A DNA stretch of 64,000 bases from Yarrowia lipolytica (lineage: Eukaryota > Ascomycota > Dipodascomycetes > Dipodascales), in contig NC_090775.1 in the NCBI RefSeq assembly GCF_001761485.1, positions 1,426,001 through 1,490,000 of the forward strand, given 5' to 3'. Shown here one piece after another: positions 62,201 to 64,000 of the stretch. The notes under the pieces are model-generated. The model did no database searches and had not been told where the DNA came from. It saw only the letters and a list, made by a program, of their open reading frames with translations. The translations under genes and the position numbers were made by a program. Position 1 is the first letter of the stretch, and every line of letters begins with the position of its first letter.

Positions 62201-63044
62201 TTTCGCGTGGTGAGAATCGAGTCCCAAGATTTTACTTTTTGGAAACGTCAGAATTTTGCAGTATGGGAGTTACTGGTCTCAGGGTTACGCAAGTGGGGTT
62301 AGGGGAAGACCCGGCAAAGTCGCGATATTTCTACTGTATGGCGTAGATTCGACCCGTTTTTGTACAAGTACTTTGGTTATGACTCATACGTGGAGAAACG
62401 ACACTCTTGTCAAGCGGATGAAACATTATGAGTCAGACAACCCGCTGAGGGTTATGACTGACTGGCGTAAGAGGTGTTTAACACAAGGCAGAGAAGGGAA
62501 ATATGGTAAGTAAAGAGAAGCTATGAGAGCTGTTAAGTGATTCCAATTGGCTTTGATAGACACCTTTATGGTCCTGTTCTTTCTCATCTCTCTTGAATTA
62601 AACAGCTACCATCAACATAACCCCTTGGTAAGAGTCTGAATCTTAGAGTAGGCGACTGGACAGGTACAAGTGCAAGTACGAGTACTACATCTGTGCGGTA
62701 GCTGGAGTTTTAACGGTATTTAATTGTCATGATTGTTCTTCCGACGAGCTCTCGTCTTTCTTTTGAGGGTGTTATTACGCTGCCATCCATACAGATACTT
62801 CTATAGCATCAGGCTTAGTAAGATGGTATGAGTGTTGCTGAACAGGAAAGGAGGAGGCGAGCTTCTCTGCTAAGAGCACTTGTTGGTTTATTGGTCGACT
62901 TTTCGGGCTCTGCATTTGTTCTTTTAGTTCTTCCGATGTAAACACGACATGTTTATATTCTTGCTGGATCTGGAGCTGAAGGATACCACCAGGCTGTTCT
63001 TTTTTACCGTACAATTGTACGAGGTGTTGATGAAGTACAGTATG

Positions 63045-63072
63045 TACTCATACGGGACTACTCATACGGGAC
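63045..63072. repeat. 14-bp tandem duplication
   Basis: Two perfect copies of TACTCATACGGGAC, followed by TACTTGTACTCG, another form of the GTAC motif. Confidence 0.9.
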
Positions 63073-63345
63073 TACTTGTACTCGTCTGTAGCTGATATCT
63101 TGCAGCACGGCTGTGAGATTGATCTGCTTCAATGGATGATGAACCAAGCAGCAATTTCCCAAAACGAGAAATCATCTTTCTTGTTACAGCTCATGCGAGC
63201 AGCACTATCTTTTTTACATCCAGACAATGAGTTCCTATCTACAGTAAACTGGACGAATACCTTTTGAGGGAATGCCATATCTGGTCGAATACCTCCACAG
63301 CCAGGAGGATCACTTTAACAGTTTTATTCTCTCGCCCGAACCTCG

Positions 63346-63398
63346 TTTTCCCTCCTTTCCCTCCTTCCCCTCCTTTCCCTCCTTCCCCTTTTTTCCTC
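63346..63398. repeat. Polypyrimidine tract with 19-bp internal repeat
   Basis: An almost pure C/T strand with repeated CCTTTCCCTCCTTCCCCT units. Such tracts can form triplex DNA; here it is simply noted. Confidence 0.85.
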
Positions 63399-64000
63399 GT
63401 TTCTATAGATTCTTTCCTCCATTGCAAAATAACCAGAGGTCAGCTCACGGCCCATTTTTCGGCTCGCTTTTTTGAAACGTGCATCTCTCGTGCATATTTC
63501 ATGCATGGTGTGAGGTTAGTGCATACGCCACCTGGATCAGACCCGAAGAAATACCGGCGAATATGCGCCTGACGAAGACAGACTGTTAATAGCCGGGCGC
63601 GTCTTGCATATTAATTATGCAGGGCAAAAAATTGAGCAAAATCGGGCCGACAAAAACGCTTCGCAAAACTGGTCCTGGCACCAGGAGCACCTTCCATATC
63701 CAGCATTAATAATAGAGCTAAGCTTAACGATCTGGGGAAGAAAGTGGCAGTGTTGATGATGCCATGAAAAGAAATGTGGGGATATAAATGCACCATTTTT
63801 TTGGGTGAAATCAATACTTTCAGAGTCTCCCTTCAAATTTCTCTCTTCCTCTTTCGACTATGTCAACACCTCCGCCAACGCCACTCGCTCTTCCTCCCGC
63901 ACACGTGCAAACTTTGATATGACTCGGTGATGCAGCAAGCTCACATAAAATTGGAGACGGTAGGAATCGCCACTTGCAACACTACTTATACTGGCGCTGG

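Larger units (their letters stand above)
62201..64000. other. Non-coding tail of the window
   Basis: 1.8 kb from the THS1 promoter to the window end. It contains a 14-bp perfect duplication (63045-63072) within a GTAC-motif patch, and a polypyrimidine tract (63346-63398). Short frames at 62775-63014 (minus) and 63076-63267 (plus) have protein-like composition but no domain. A gene beginning beyond the window edge cannot be excluded. Confidence 0.45.

Overview
The window is nuclear DNA of a budding yeast, almost certainly Yarrowia lipolytica. The protein at 23529-25631 matches what I know of the Y. lipolytica acyl-CoA oxidase POX2/Aox2. The three spliced genes have the introns typical of this species: a GTGAGT donor, with a CTAAC/CTAAT/CTGAC branch point only 2-4 bases before the acceptor AG. 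Two tRNA genes carry introns next to the anticodon. A xylulokinase gene close to POX2 fits what I remember of chromosome F, but I worked from the sequence alone and searched nothing.

Layout. 1-3 kb: 3' part of an intron-containing tRNA-Leu(CAG), then low-complexity DNA and an eroded reading frame. 3-16 kb: mainly organelle and ER housekeeping genes: MCP1-like (mitochondrial outer membrane/lipid), MGM1 (inner-membrane fusion), a LINE-like relic, a CCDC47/DUF1682 ER protein, GUF1 (mitochondrial LepA), a YCR051W-like ankyrin protein and ATP23 (mitochondrial processing protease). 16-19 kb: a broken GPI-adhesin-like gene whose intact relative lies at 28.2-30.6 kb. 19-23.5 kb: long non-coding stretch leading to POX2. 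25.9 kb: tRNA-Ala(AGC). 30.7-39 kb: xylulokinase, a 1205-residue probable mitochondrial protein, an intron-containing tRNA-Pro(AGG) with a solo LTR just upstream, and a C2H2 zinc-finger gene. 39-42.9 kb: non-coding. 42.9-64 kb: STE24 (spliced), RPS13 (spliced), a PBI2-like protease inhibitor (spliced), an unknown membrane protein, FES1, EXO84, SIF2, an F-box-like gene, an unknown coiled-coil protein, THS1 and a non-coding tail.

The genes do not form one pathway. Several act in mitochondria (MCP1-like, MGM1, GUF1, ATP23, the 1205-residue protein), which is common in a eukaryotic gene list of this size. Each gene stands alone with its own promoter, as in other yeasts.

I found no convincing new system. 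The best leads are a dense family of GTAC-core motifs confined to the intergenic DNA, the broken/intact adhesin pair, the solo LTR at a Pol III start site, a cluster of CCTCGG sites upstream of POX2, and three proteins of unknown function.
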